A stretch of DNA of 64,000 nucleotides from NCBI GenBank assembly GCA_034190875.2, contig CM067349.1:25546142-25610141 (forward strand), in the 5' to 3' direction. The position numbers were made by a program, and so were the translations under genes. The notes beneath the pieces were generated by a model, which was not told where the DNA came from, made no database searches, and worked only from the letters and a program-made list of their open reading frames with translations. The first letter of the stretch is position 1. Every line of letters starts with the position of its first letter. The DNA comes from Urechis unicinctus (taxonomy: Eukaryota; Annelida; Polychaeta; Xenopneusta; Urechidae). Of the stretch, positions 13,240 through 27,264 are shown piece after piece.

Positions 13240-16200
13240 ATTACATGTAGAATCATAACGTATTAAGCCGCTAGCCGATAAATAAAAACAATATTTGAAA
13301 CAAATGGGTGGAATCTACGTCGCTTTCGCCGTAGAATGGTGTAATGGGCGCTTCAGTCATTAATATATACAGCTTCATGGCCAGCATTGCGACAAAGACC
13401 CCAATATAAAACCCGAGTGGCAAGTGATTAGAGGCAACGCACAACGTAGTTGAAATCCCCGGCGCTCGCTGCTTACACATAACGTTCAGCTCTTTAAGGG
13501 TCCAGTGGGTTCATCATAACGTGAAGTGAATGCAGTCCCGTCATTGCTTTTGTATCCAGCACTCGTTGGTCGGGTCGTTATGTTATCAGTAGGGTACATT
13601 AAGCCGGGGGTTCTAACAACCATTATTTACATTCTCCTACTCAACTCCAAGTAATCGTGAGCTCAACAGACAACGTAGATAACGTTTTGTGTCATGCTAT
13701 ATGGCGAGAACGGTCCCGCGAGCAGCCCAGAGTTTTCTTTGTTTACTCTCACCACCTCTCCAACGCGGGCTTTTTAGCGACGAGTGTTCTTCACACGAGA
13801 TGGCATCTGCAACTCGTTTTAAGGCATTTTCAACCCACCCATTACCCCTCGAGAGAATAAGTAGAGAAAGTACCCTATCCGCAACTCATTGAAGTTAAAA
13901 AAAAACCCAAAAGTAAAATGAACCAGGCCGATTAGCCACGCCAGCGATGGAACGATAGCGTAGATTTTAGAGGTTGACCTAGGCTTAGCTTTGTAACTAG
14001 CTGCAGTTACGGGGCTGTTGGTCACAGAGGTTAACTAAATATTTAGGCGAGCAAGCGCACTTGTGCCTCCCGCTTGCGGCAGACTGGGAGAGAGTTGGTG
14101 AGGCGGTGAAGAGGGAAGGGGAAGTGATGAGGACTGTGAGGTGTTTGTGTTGTGAGGGGAGGAAGAAGGCCGCACACTTAAGGGGCATCCACCAACTCCT
14201 CTCTCTGAACGCTTCATAAAAGGCCGTCTACTTAGAAGTGCTTAGCACCAGGAGAAGAAGTGGAGGGCGATAATGGGAGGACGATATGACTGTAACAGAT
14301 TGATGTCTTCCACCAGCCAGAACTTTAGTCAGGTAGCTACGGAGATCGGTTATAGGGTAGATTAGAGGAACAGAAGAGCCACACCCAACAAGTAGGTCAC
14401 TAACCCGTACCCCACACCCCCAACTTACCCCCACACAACCACCATCAACATCGCAACTCGTCCATGTGATGATGTCATAGTTAAATGATACACTGAACTT
14501 TCATTACATGCAAGCCTGTCTCCCTGGCGTTGTCTTGCTATCTAGCGCATTAGCGATCACTGGATGAATGCGTCTTCTAGAGCCTCGTCATATCGACTCA
14601 ACATAGCGATAACAAAGTTCAACAAAGCGACTTACACCAAGTAAATAGCCTAGCAGACAGCAGCAGACAGCATCAACTCAACACTGCATGAACTTCACAT
14701 GTAAGCACGAATATACGAGAAACATATTATGATAGAGGTGTTTCTGACATATCCTCCTGGCGTTGACTTAGCGCTGGACGTATCACTCATCGACACCCTT
14801 TGCCCGCCGTTGATTGAGGGATGCCACGTGATACCATTCGGGCACGTGATCACCTCACCTCAAACAACCCATTCACCTGTTCCAGTTCACCTGTGTACCA
14901 TTCGCTGACACACCTGCGTGGACACGCCCCACACCGACCATTCTCCCGACCTAGCGACGGCAGAATACAGATATAGTTTTTGATACCTAATTAAGCCATG
15001 ATCAAAGCGTAATCTACTCAGGTGTTGAATCCTCAGGTGGACACATCTTGTGCAGCTGGTTTAGAACAGCTGTTCTTTCGGACAGAAAGAGCAAATTACG
15101 GCTAATATTTCAACGTTAACACACCTGATATTTTGTCATATCTGAATCACATCCGCTCGGTAGCCTATGCCAAGCTTCCGAGCGCTGAGTTGCTTCCGGG
15201 CGGAAGCTTGGTGTACGGAACCGAGCACCTGTGATCTAAACTAATCTTGGGCCACGAAAAAACACTGCTCCTAAGATAGCGGGTAGAACATCATCAACAG
15301 GTGTTTCAATTAGTTCGACGCAGTGGCCTCATCTCTGCACATATACAGACGCATCTTGTAATAAGGTCAAAGATTAAAGGCAAAAGCAAAATTTGAGCTC
15401 GGAGTTATGACTCGGCATTTATTTAGTGTCTTTGTTGGGTGGCAGTTAACAGAACATATACGTCATCTTTTGTTTGTCCTGACACGGGCATCACCAGCCC
15501 CTCATTTGTAGCGATTTGGGAGAGTCCGCGTGACGGCCTAAGAAGAGAAAAACTTAACGAACGGAAAATGTCGGCTGCTTTTCATACCGCGCGTTTGACA
15601 GACCGGAAGCTTTCATCCGCGCGTGTTGAAAAATAGCATGCTCGTCCCCTTATAAGACAAATGTAGTTTTTGGACCCGTTTTTGCGTTACACTGTGTAGG
15701 ACACTCATTTTCCTGCAAGAAACCTTCACTGTGGAATCTATCTCGCAAAGCACCCAGACGATGGCGTTGTCACTTAGCAAGAGAGCGTGCTACACAACAA
15801 TAGTGAAGCCGCCGTGAACGGCTTTCCCCATTCCGTCAGAGATCCCTTTGGTCATCCGTCCATGACATGAACTCGGAACTCAAATCTCCATTTGCAAATG
15901 CCGGGATAGTCGCATTTAGTGCAATCTAATGTTGCTTACATCGTGGATCTCTGAGGGCCACATTGCGCAATGCTTGCACAAACACCACGGCCGAAATTAC
16001 ATAGAGGATAATTGGATAAACATTCTCCCGCTTGAGTTAACCATTGATTTCATGATTGGCTCGTCTTAAAGAGGTTCAGTAGATTGTGGTGTTCAAATGT
16101 TGAATTAATTCCCGTTGGTACTCATACGCGATTAGGTATGACGCAAGAGCTCAAGTAAAGATACAGCAGCAGGACATAAATCAGTAAAGTACACCGCGAC

Positions 16201-17858
16201 ATCACAGAGCAGATGCTTGACAGGTGTGTATTTCGATGCAGACACATACCCTGGCGTTGGATTAAGGATTAAACACATCCATTCGATCGTGTAAGGTCAT
16301 GACAAGGCAGAACGCGAAGGGCCATTGGTATCGATCTCCACCGCGAGCGCCAATGCTCCACCCAATGCCCGCTCTACGGTTACAGCAGGCTCTCGCTCTT
16401 AATGGATAGATCAGCGCTCCCGACGTGAGGTATGTTATACCTGCCAGGTTCCATTGTGAGATAAGAACAAGTAATCCAGATACAACAGCCTGCTTTCCAT
16501 GTTTCCGATGATAAAGCTGCCTGCTACCCACCCCCAGTCTACCGGACACACCAGTGGATCTAACCCGACATATGGCGTATTCGGGTGGAGGGTTGGTCAA
16601 CTGAAAAAGTCAACGGCAATGATGATGTTTAACCCGGTCGGTATTGCTGCCGCGTACAGTATCATTTCTGTAAGTATGTAGTCGCGGTTAGTTCAGGGGT
16701 ATCGAGAGCGTGGTGAAGACGTAACCTGGCCACTTCGATGTGGACAAAGGCGCTAAAGGGGCACTGTCCGAGCATCACAACCAACCTAAATCATCACTGC
16801 GCGAAGCCACGTTGTATTTAGAAGCTACGCACCATATCCTTCCTAAAGACACATTGGAGCCACGATTCCAGCAGTATTATAAACGGAGAGTGTCCAAGGA
16901 CGACAGCTCCAATCGCGGAAATGATGGATAACTAATGTTAAGTCGTTATAACTGATTTCACAATGACATAGCGGGTTTACCATCGACTGAGTTGGGCATC
17001 TGACCGATTGGGTCTCGTTCCAAACCGTGTGACTTCATCTCATTCTCGCATAAACCTATTGTCAACAATCCTCGCAGTCTCCTCTCACTTCAGAGTGGCT
17101 GCTTGCTGGATGACTGCAAATCACTACAAATCACGGGTAATTTCATATCTAATTTTTTTCCCAGTGGCAATCAATTTGCATCCATCATAAACGAAAATTC
17201 TGCCCGGGGTCCATTACCAGCATGGGCGTAATGAAATGAGATAAGAAGTCAGTCTTGAAAAGTCAGAAACCATAAAATCAAGCAACAGGTCCTGATATGA
17301 TTAACCTCGTTGCTTTAAGGACGTCCTAAGGCAATTTAGAACTTTTCCATTTCAATAGAAATGACATCACCAGCGAGCCATGGGTGTCATAAAGATGAAA
17401 TCGACGCGGTTAGGGACTGTTGGGTGCAAAAACGGGGCGAACTTGGCACTTATGGGTTAGTTGGTCCAGACATCTTGGCATCTCGGCCTGTCGTCGACTA
17501 CAGCCCGCTATTGCCCTCGGCGCTGGCGTTGTCATCATAAAGGAACCGTTCTTATCGACGAGCAAGTATTTGCCGTGGGGGTTAAGTTTTATCCAGTCAA
17601 ACACAGCACAGAATCAAGATAAGCGAACGAAACGGAGTACAAATGTACAGATAGCGCGAGTTGCGGTGTCCGTGAGGGTCACTGCGATCGTTCTTGTTAA
17701 CTGTAACAATAATAAACTCAAGAGGTCAGGTTGGTGTTTGGCAATTGAAAGGAAAACCGTATTGTTCGGTGCGAGAATGGTCACTGTTGATAGGCGTTAC
17801 CATCTCAAAATCTAACCAAATGTCCTCAGGTTTGTTTACATTGTAGTGGATTTTCGGC
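13240..17858. other. non-coding, possible giant BAMBI intron 1 (start)
   Basis: Mixed-composition sequence without a gene I can support. A - strand frame at 13,271-13,480 has a hydrophobic stretch (LPLGFYIGVFVAMLAM) but no phase-compatible donor. The only structured element is the small inverted-repeat element at 15,148-15,233. Confidence 0.5.
15148..15233. mobile_element. small MITE-like element, copy 1
   Basis: 86-bp segment bounded by imperfect inverted repeats (cacatccgctcgg and ccgagcacctgtg), related in its ends and interior (atgccaa.cttcc.agcgc) to 22,425-22,553. No target duplication is evident. Too short to code; likely a non-autonomous transposon relic. Confidence 0.55.
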
Positions 17859-17978
17859 ACCCATCTTTTACCACACCCCTTTCCACCCCAGGCCACCTCC
17901 CATCTTTTACCACACCCCTTTCCACCCCAGGCCACCTCCCATCTTTTACCACACCCCTTTCCACCCCAGGCCACCTCC
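17859..17978. repeat. 40-bp tandem repeat, 3 copies
   Basis: Three almost perfect copies of a 40-bp pyrimidine-rich unit beginning ccatcttttaccacacccct. The high identity suggests recent expansion. Confidence 0.93.
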
Positions 17979-19535
17979 GATTCAACGCACTCTCCACTTG
18001 GCCTCTTCCACAGTGTAGATCTTAATGGCCTCAGTCAGGCTTTTAGCAGTTTTTCCCACTTTTATCTTCTTTGTAATAAACATTTACACGCAGTCGCGCA
18101 GAGCAATGTGGACTTTCTTATATTTGTGGTGGAAGTCAGAATGTTTGGATGAAGTGTGCCAGGGATATATCCAATGAGAAGGCGTCGATCCAGGAATAGC
18201 ACTAAATAGTTATTTTGTATCACCAAAGTTGCCACCCATCTCCATGGTATAACTCAAAAACACAACAGCGATAGCGAAAAGGATGAATCGTCAGCACTCA
18301 TCTTGCTCCATCAGGTCCTGCGGCGCGTTTCATGCCTGTTGGAAGAATCGATTCGTCTAAGAAAAAACCTGATGGTGTTGTAAACATCAACATAACTTGT
18401 TGTGAGTGAGCGTTGTGGAGTTGATATGCGATTTAGAGTGGGCTTTTAGTTACGTAAGCATCGCAACTGACACGTTATTTGAGATGAAGATTCTAAATCT
18501 TACCCAAACCATGTGATTTATTAATGAACGCGAAAACAAGTTGCTGTGTTTATCGAATAACGCCATGTTCGGCATCATATTGGTGGTTTGTTGCATCCAC
18601 ACAAATAACGGATAAAATCAATCCATGAATATAAATGAACATGCACGTGTGAAGTGAGGCATCGGGTTCGACCATGATGAGGTTACATCAATAATGGTAA
18701 CTGCCCGGGCTCTCTTCTTGACACAATTTGTTCGTCCACAAAGGGAGAAGACTGGAAGTAAACAGACACTCGCAATTTTCCATCGCCTAAATTCGTCATC
18801 AGTCATAACAGTAAATGAATTGAGAAAATATTGACTCGTGTGTTCCGCTCAAGATGTATCGTGATGATCAGGTCACGTGACAAGCACAGGTCGATCAGCG
18901 CAACAATTACGACTCTCTGCGATGGATGAGTTCGTCGAGACCCCATCCATTGTGCCTGTCAGAGCGGCGCATGCCGGGAGATAATCTACTGCCTGTGGCA
19001 TGGCATGCTGGGATAGCTTTACTAATCAAGATTAGTCGGTTGGAGGGCGACAAGGCAGGGATGTTCTTCCCAACATCTTAACTCATGATTAGTGGTCTTG
19101 GCCTGATATGCTCATCTATTGTGATTAGATGTCTGTTCTGACATGGCAGCATCCGTTAGCAGCTCACACAAACAGCGACGGAAGCTAGCTCAACAGCCAA
19201 TATCATTAATGTTATTCTGATAACTGCAACCAACCGACGGACCGCGAGTGACAAGTGGACCTGATATCGCCAGTTGTAGACTGTGCTGTCATTTCCCGAC
19301 ATAACTAAACAATACACAGCTTACACGTCAACAAAGCCTCTTCCACAAGTTAGATGAATGATGACAGGGGATCACTACGCACCTAACCCTTCCCAACATT
19401 CGAACCCCGTGATAACTCACCTTAGATGAATGATCAGGGGATCACACGCATCCTAACCTTCCCAACAAACCATCCCAAACCACCTCAACAGATGCGGTAT
19501 TATTTCTATCCACCTACTTCATAAACCACCACATC
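17979..19535. other. non-coding spacer
   Basis: Unique sequence with scattered short frames and no recognisable exon, RNA gene or repeat apart from a loose duplication of a gatgaatgat-containing segment near 19,350-19,450. Confidence 0.5.
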
Positions 19536-21290
19536 ATATTACATATGTGTTTTATACCGACTACATTGAGTAACCACCACTAACTATATACACTACATTA
19601 CACAACAACCGCCTTATATACCCACTACATTATATAACCACTGCCTTATATACATACAACATTATATAACCACCGCCTTATATACCCACTACATTATATA
19701 ACCACCGCCTTATATACCTACAACATTATATAACCACCATCTAATATACTCACTACATTACATAACCACCACCTTATATATACACTACATTACACAACAA
19801 CCGTTTTATATACCTACTACATTATATAACTACCACCTTATATACCCACTACATAACACAACAACTGCCTTAAATACCCACTACATTACACAACAACCGC
19901 CTTATATACCCACTACATTACACAACAACCGCCTTATATACCCACTACATTATATAACAACCGCCTTATATACCACTACATTATATAACTACCACCTTAT
20001 ATACCCACTACATTACACAACAACCGCCTTATATACCTACTACATTACACAACAGCCGCCTTATATACCCACTACATTATACAACCGCCTTATATACCCA
20101 CTACATTATATAACCACCGCCTTATTTACCCACTACATTATATAATCATCGCCTTAAATACCCACTACATTATATAACCACCGTCTTATTTACCCATAAT
20201 ATATATAGCCACCACCTTATATAAACGACACATTATATTACCATATATACCCACTACATTATATAACCACCGTCTTATATATATCCACTTTATTATATAA
20301 CCACCGCCTTATATACCCACTATATAGGATAACCACCACCTTATATAAACGGCACATTATATTACCACCACCACAATATACACCCACCACATTATATAAC
20401 CACCCTGTTTGTAAATATCCACTTCATTATATGACCACCGCCTTATCGACACACTGCATCATATAACAACCGCCTTGTATACCCACTACATTATACAACA
20501 ACCGCCTTGTATAAATACACATTATATAACCACCGTCTTACATATGCACTGCATCATATAACCACTACTTTATATAACCACTTCCTATATACCCACTACA
20601 TTATATAACCACAAAATTATATATTCTCTATATAATATAACCACCGCCTTACATACCCACTACGTAATATAACCACCGTCTTATATTGACACATTATATA
20701 ACCACTGCCTTATATACCCACTGCATAATATAACCACTGTCTTTTACAAATACCACATTGTATAACCATCACCTTATAGACCTACTACATGATATAACCA
20801 TCGCCTTATATACCACTACATTATATAACCACCTCTTTAAATACCCACTACATTATATAACTACCGCCTTATATACCCATTACATTATATAACCACCGCC
20901 TTATATACCCACTACGTTATATAACCACCGCCTTATATACCCACTACATTTCGTTCGTTGTTTCTAATTGGAGCCGTTTTTCGCAACAATGGCCATGTAT
21001 ATACCCCACTACATAATACACCTACCGCCTTATATAAATACGACATTATATAACCACCGCCTTATATAAATACGACATTATATAACCACCGCCTTATATA
21101 AAAACGACATTATATAACCACCGCCTTATATAAATACGACATTATATAACCGCCGCCTTATACCCACTACATAAAACAACCGCCACCTTACATACCCTGT
21201 ACATTGTATAACTACCGCGCCTTATATCCCGACTACATAATATAACCACCATCTTATATAACCACATCATTATATAGCCCCCGCATATCA
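19536..21290. repeat. ~33-bp minisatellite, large degenerate array
   Basis: About 50 copies of a 33-34 bp unit with core ccgccttatatacccactac and attatataacca. The array is interrupted once near 20,950-21,000 by unrelated sequence. Copies vary in length and base, so the array is old. Confidence 0.95.
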
Positions 21291-23080
21291 TTCACACCAT
21301 GCTTTATAACCATAGCCTATGGTCTGGATCCGTGTATATGCACTTCAAAGCACGTTTTAATCCAGTTACAAATTCGAACTGCTACTTTGTTACTTATAAA
21401 CTGTTTCTCAAGTCGTGGTTTGGCACAGGAACCTTATCTTGAGTTCCTGGTGAATTTGCTATTGAACTTCAAGGAGTGTGTAGCTATCCCAGAGTCTGGC
21501 CAGAGATCTAGGATTATATACCCCAACCACTATACAACGGAATAGAGAGATTACTGGGCTCAAAAAGCATATATTTCGCTCATTTGCATATCCCACTCAT
21601 TCATTCTACTGCCCCAGCTTCTCGGCGGATATAACCTCCCCCGTCAAAAATCTGGTCCATTTTTTCACGCGGAGCTAAAACAACGTGGCAGCTAAGAGAA
21701 AAGTCTGTTTCTGGTTACCGGTCTATCAGTCAGCGAGACATTCCACACCACGAAGGCAATTTAGCACGCCATGTGGGTAGCATGAACTACGACCACGGTT
21801 GACCTAGATTACAAAATTATAATTGATGATTAATATATGCAAGGAAAACCCAACTTTGCAGGCCCCAGTCATGGCCAATGAGGCGCGTGTCGATCGGGGT
21901 GTGCGTTGATAGAAATGGACATTTGACGGTTATAAAACTGAAACAAGGCGGGAACATGATATCATACCCGCTCTCGGCTTCATAAAAATGAACCCAGTAA
22001 TCACGCCGATATTGGAATTGAAAACCAAATCTAATCTCAGCTGCAGGGTGGCCAGGCAGTGTGTTCCGGTTACGGACGGGCTGTCAAAGCGTCAGGGGCA
22101 ATTTTTGCCAGGAACTGCCAGCCAGCTTGGCAGCGTGGTGTCCAAGCTTGAGTGGTTTTCATGGACCAGTGCGAGCCAGCTTAATATTAAGCTTGTTGTC
22201 CTTGATGCCATTTTAGTCGCTGGTCATAAATACTTATTCGTCACCCATAACTGACCCCCTGATTGGAACATTGCACAGCGAGGGGGAGGGAAGGGGCTTT
22301 ACCGGGTTTCCAGTTCACTATTAAGGACTTCATGTCAATCTGGAAGTGCGGTGAACCTGATGTCCGCGTATGATAGCCCCGCTGCTGCGGTTCTGTCGGG
22401 ATACCCGTCATTTATACCCTAACTCACAGGCGTTCGGATTCCGATGCCAATCTTCCAAGCGCCGAACCGCTTCCGAGCGCCGAGCCACCAACGTTATGTA
22501 TAAATGGCTCGGAAACCCCTCGTAAGCTTGACATCGGGAACCGAGCGCCTGTGTCCCAACTAACACGGAACCAAGCTCAGAGTCATAAGCTCTTGGCCGC
22601 CGTGCTTTATGATAACCTAAAGCACACATCCGTACCACACTCATACAGACGTCAGCGCGACAATCACGTCCTCTTTTGAACTGCCCCCTTCTGCGCGCTC
22701 GTCACTGTAAGTACGCCTTCGGTGACGAGCGTGGACGTTCACAAACAGGGCGCGTATCAAAAGACAAGCGCTGGTGTTTTAGGTGATGGATACAGATTAC
22801 CCACACGATCGAGCCATTTCATTAAGTCCCGCGATTCACCGCCATCCCGCCATAGAAGCCCGGCTCTAAATATGACAAGGTTTGTAGATACCATAATTTA
22901 GTGGCGGTCTGCCGGCGGGGTTAGAGACGGCTTGGAGCCTGGCAGGCAAACTGTGGTAGGCAGCAAAGCTGTCGGCCCGCTGCGTGGTTATGTAAAGATC
23001 GCTGGAAAGGACAGGTATCCCATCACAGGTAGATTAATGGCTGAGATATTGGCCCTCTAATTTGAATTAAACCTAATACC
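21291..23080. other. non-coding spacer with one MITE-like element
   Basis: No gene recognised. It holds the second small inverted-repeat element (22,425-22,553). A short + strand frame at 21,988-22,254 resembles nothing I know. Confidence 0.5.
22425..22553. mobile_element. small MITE-like element, copy 2
   Basis: 129-bp element with 13-bp terminal inverted repeats, cacaggcgttcgg and ccgagcgcctgtg, 12 of 13 bases complementary. The interior is rich in further cttccgagcgc palindromic pieces, so a transcript would fold. Homologous to 15,148-15,233, with about 40 extra bp. Confidence 0.62.
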
Positions 23081-24065
23081 ATGGGATCATGGCAGCCGCC
23101 TGACCATACCACGTCACCATAGATACCAAATGACTTATGCTTCATCTTGACCATATGATCGAACGTGACGATTCATTCCCTTTGACCATAGACGCCGTAA
23201 CCGCCGTAAACATTTGTCCAACGTGACCCTAAATTCCCGTGACCATAGATCCCCGTGACCATTAATCCAAAGTAACCATATATTCCCTTGACCATTTATC
23301 CCCGTGACCATAGATCCCCGTGACCATTTATACCCATGACCATTTAATCAACGCGACCATAGATCCTCGTGACCATTTATAACCTTGATCATTTAATCAA
23401 CGCGACCATAGATCCCCGTGAACGATTATTCAACATAACAATACACTACCGGTGACAATAGATCCCCCTTGAGGCTTTATCCCCACGTGACCATAGATCC
23501 CACGTTACCGTATATCTCACGTGACTATTTATCCCCGCGATGACCATTTATCCCCCTCGACGATCATTTATCCCCTTGATGACCATTTATCCCCGCCATG
23601 ACCATTTATCCCCGTGCCGGCCATTTATCCCCGCAATGACAATTTATCCCCGTGCCGGCCATTTATCCCCGTGACGATCATTTATCCCCGTGCCGGCCAT
23701 TTATCCCCGCGATGACCATTTATCCCCATGACGATCATTTATCCCCGTGATGACCATTTATCCCCGTGACGGTCATTTATCCCCGCGATGACCATTTATC
23801 CCCCGTGACGATCATTTATCCCTGTGATGACCATTTATCCCCGTGATGACCATTTATCCCCACGATGACCATTTATCCCTGCGATGACCATTTATCCCTG
23901 TGATGACCATTTATCCCCGTGACGATCATTTATCCCCACGATGACCATTTATCCCTGCGATGACCATTTATCCCCGTGCTGGCCATTTATCCCCGTGATG
24001 ACAATTTATCCCCGCGATGACTTTTTATCCCCGCAATGACCTTTTATCTCCGCGGCATCTATGGT
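23081..24065. repeat. 17-18 bp minisatellite
   Basis: About 45 copies of a short unit with core atgaccatttatccccg. The left part (23,081-23,500) is decayed (gtgaccatagatcccc variants) and the right part is regular, a typical gradient of array age. Confidence 0.95.
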
Positions 24066-24399
24066 CACGGAGATTAAAGGTGAAAGACACGTCATCATCG
24101 ATCCCTTGTAACTTTTGTGATATATGCAAGAGCAAAATATACCTTAAATGATACAACCCAATGAATTAGCTACTGTTGTGTCATGTATTCTTGGTCGCCG
24201 TGGCAAGCTACATCGATCCCAAGTGATATGAACTATGTGATATAATGTTAGCTATTAAACGTTGTTCGCGTCAATATGGCGTGTTCATGTTTTCTATCGC
24301 ATGGTTTCTATCGACTCAATGTGTGTTTACTCCGTGGAAAATATTCAACACGGGATTATTTTGCAAGTATCAGCTACACTATGTTTTATGTATACACAG

Positions 24400-24490
24400 G
24401 TACTACAATGATTCGCAATTACCCTCGGGACCTTATTTCCAACGACCGTCTAATGTGACATTCATTTCCATTGGAGAACACACCCTCAAC
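24400..24490 (+). CDS. possible immunoglobulin-domain exon fragment
   Basis: After an acceptor-like AG at 24,398-24,399 the frame reads a segment containing SGPYFQRPSNVTFISIGEH. This resembles the first strands of the N-terminal Ig domain in dpr/DIP-like neuronal adhesion proteins (GPYF...P.NVT...G). A GT lies at 24,491, just before the conserved cysteine would be expected. No neighbouring exon with the Trp or second Cys was found. It could be a stray exon, a pseudo-exon or coincidence. Confidence 0.25.
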
Positions 24491-24754
24491 GTGCTCTAGA
24501 TGACATTCTCATCAATGCACAGCTTCACACCGTTGTTTCGAAAGAAATCCCACTTCCAGTGAACTTGTCAAGCGAGGTTTGTTAGTAGTGGAGTCAATGC
24601 GTAATTCGGTGTCAGGTTGGACGAGGCGAGGTATTAGCTACAAAAAGTGATAAGACTGCGAATAACCTATGTTATCAGACACTGTGATGCTTATAAATAT
24701 ATAGGAAATAAAGCAATAAAGCTAGAGATAAGAATTCCATTTTCAACTCGAGCG

Positions 24755-26470
24755 TAAGCGTGTGTTTGTGTGTGTTTAGTTGGAAGCGTGTTGACGGTGT
24801 ATGAGAAGCGTGTGTTTGTGTGTGTTTAGTTGGAAGCGGGTTGACGGTGTATGAGAAGCGTGTGTTTGTGTGTGTATAGATCGAAGCGGGTTGACGGCGT
24901 ATGAGAAGCGTGTGTTTGTGTGTGTTTAGTTGGAAGCGGGTTGACGTGTATGAGAAGCGTGTGTTTGTGTGTGTTTAGTTGGAAGCGGGTTGACGGTGTA
25001 TGAGAAGCATGTGTTTGTGTGTGTTTAGTTGGAAGTGGGTTGACAGTGTATGAGAAGCGTGTGTTTGTGTGTTTAGTTGGAAGCGGGTTGGCGGTGTATG
25101 AGAAGCGTGTTTTTGTGTGTATAGTTGGAAGCGGGTTGACGGTGTATGAGAAGCGTGTGTTTTTGTGTGTATAGTTGGAAGCGGGTTGACGGTGTATGAG
25201 AAGCGTGTGTTTGTGTGTTTAGATGGAAGCGGGTTGGCGGTGTATGAGAAGCGTGTGTTTGTGTGTTTAGTTGGAAGCGGGTTGGCGGTGTATGAGAAGC
25301 GTGTGTTTGTGTGTGTTTAGTTGGAAGCGGGTTGACGGTGTATGAGAAGCGTGTGTTTGTGTGTTTAGTTGGAAGCGGGTTGGCGGTGTATGAGAAGCGT
25401 GTGTTTTTGTGTGTATAGTTGGAAGCGAGTTGACGGTGTATGAAAGCGTGTTTGTTTTGTGTGTGTTTAGAGAAGCTGTGAAGCGGAAGCGTTGACGGTG
25501 TATGAGAAGCGTGTTTTTGTGTGTATAGTTGGAAGCGAGTTGACGGTGTATGAGAAGCGTGTGTTTGTGTGTGTATAGTTGGAAGCGGGTTGACGGTGTA
25601 TGAGAAGCGTGTGTTTGTGTGTGTTTAGTTGGAAGCGTGTTGACGGTGTATGAGAAGCGTGTGTTTTTGTGTGTATAGTTGGAAGCGGGTGGCGGTGTAT
25701 GAGAAGCGTGTGTGTGTGTTGTGTGTGTATGAGAAGTGTGAAGTGGGTTGACGGTGTATGAGAAGCGTGTGTTTGTGTGTGTGTTTAGCTGGAAGCGGGT
25801 GTTGACAGTGTATGAGAAGCGTGTGTTTGTGTGTGTTTAGATGGAAGCGTGTTGACAGTGTATGAGAAGCGTGTGTTTGTGTGTGTTTAGTTGGAAGCGG
25901 GTTGACGGTGTATGAGAAGCGTGTGTTTTTGTGTGTATAGTTGGAAGCGGGTTGTCGGTGTATGAGAAGCGTGTGTTTGTGTGTGTTTAGTTGGAAGCGG
26001 GTTGGCGGTGTATGAGAAGCGCGTGTTTGTGTGTGTTTAGTTGGAAGCGGGTCGACGGTGTATGAGAAGCGTGTGTTTGTGTGTGTTTAGTTGGAAGCGG
26101 GTTGACGGTATATGAGAAGCGTGTGTTTGTGTGTGTTTAGTTGGAAGCGGGTTGGCGGTGTATGAGAAGCGTGTGTTTTGTGTGTTGTATAGTTGGAAGC
26201 GGGTTGACGGTGTATGAGAAGCGTGTGTTTGTGTGTGTTTAGTTGGAAGCGTGTTGACGGTGTATGAGAAGCGTGTGTTTTTGTGTGTATAGTTGGAAGC
26301 GGGTTGGCGGTGTATGAGAAGCGTGTGTTTGTGTGTGTATAGTTGGAAGTGGGTTGACGGTGTATGAGAAGCGTGTGTTTGTGTGTGTTTAGTTGGAAGC
26401 GGGTTGACGGTGTATGAGAAGCGTGTGTTTGTGTGTGTTTAGTTGGAAGCGGGTTGACGGTGTATGAGTT
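24755..26470. repeat. 50-bp minisatellite, about 34 copies
   Basis: Regular array of a 50-bp G/T-rich unit with core gtatgagaagcgtgtgtttg and ttagttggaagcgggttga. Copies are highly similar, with recurring variants (ttgacgg/ttggcgg, tttag/tatag) distributed through the array as expected from unequal exchange. Confidence 0.97.
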
Positions 26471-26698
26471 GGTGATTCTCGGGGGCGGCTTCTCTATTCA
26501 TCACTCCATTCATACCCGCATCATAACGTGACCATTGCGTCTCCCTCCTCTGGATGAGGGTATTTGAGATGCGTGCCTCGCTGCCAATGAGGGCACATTA
26601 ACAACAAGCGGGGAGGAGTAGTTTCTCGTGTATCGCAAAACATCGCGAGTTTTATTCTGTTCCTAAATGCTATCTGGCGTGGAGTGGTGTCTTTACCT

Positions 26699-26791
26699 GG
26701 TGTCCGTAAAGACCACCACGTGGTTTCCGTTAAGACCACCACGTGGTGTTCGTAAAGACCACCACGTGGTGTCCGTAAAGACCACCACGTG
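26699..26791. repeat. 23-bp repeat carrying CACGTG palindromes, 4 copies
   Basis: Four copies of a 23-bp unit, each with a CCACGTGG palindrome (ccaccacgtgg) and the spacer tgtccgtaaaga. CACGTG is the canonical E-box for bHLH proteins, so this could be a regulatory cluster; it may equally be a small minisatellite. Confidence 0.85.
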
Positions 26792-26799
26792 GTGTGTAA

Positions 26800-27260
26800 G
26801 CATTCAGATGAGCGCCTCCTGCCAACGTGAGAAGTGTAGATGTGTCGAAGTCCGCTAAATGTTGACGAGATGACTGTTATTGCGATTCGTATGTCAGCAC
26901 TACTGGCCTATTTTACCATTCATTGCGTGGGTAGGAACAGCATCCTCTTCTCCGGAGAATGCTACTTTACATACGATGAGTGGTTACTCGTGATTCTAAT
27001 GTGAACTATGCTTTATAACAAATGAAACACAGATTAGAAGCGCATTAGAAAGGAAGGATAGGACTTAGTGGTCGGTCGCTTGGTCATTCTCACTACTTCC
27101 TGTAATGGTGGCGGTCGTACCCAAGCCCCCCGGCGGTCGTACCCAAGCACCCATGTCATCCTATCGCCTCTCCGGATTTTAAGGAGTATCTAGATATCAC
27201 ATTATCGACAATCGTTGCCGGTTGCACCAACCCACATCCCCACCACCCCACAATCAGTGT
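26800..27260. other. non-coding spacer
   Basis: No gene or repeat seen beyond a short doublet (ggcggtcgtacccaagc) at 27,110-27,150. Confidence 0.5.
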
Positions 27261-27264
27261 TAAC

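Noticed and set aside
13271-13480. Hydrophobic - strand frame as the BAMBI first exon
   Set aside because: No strong donor in the required phase 1; the exon at 34,383-34,455 fits much better.
19536-26470. CRISPR-like appearance of regular repeats
   Set aside because: Head-to-tail units without unique spacers in a eukaryotic context; these are minisatellites.
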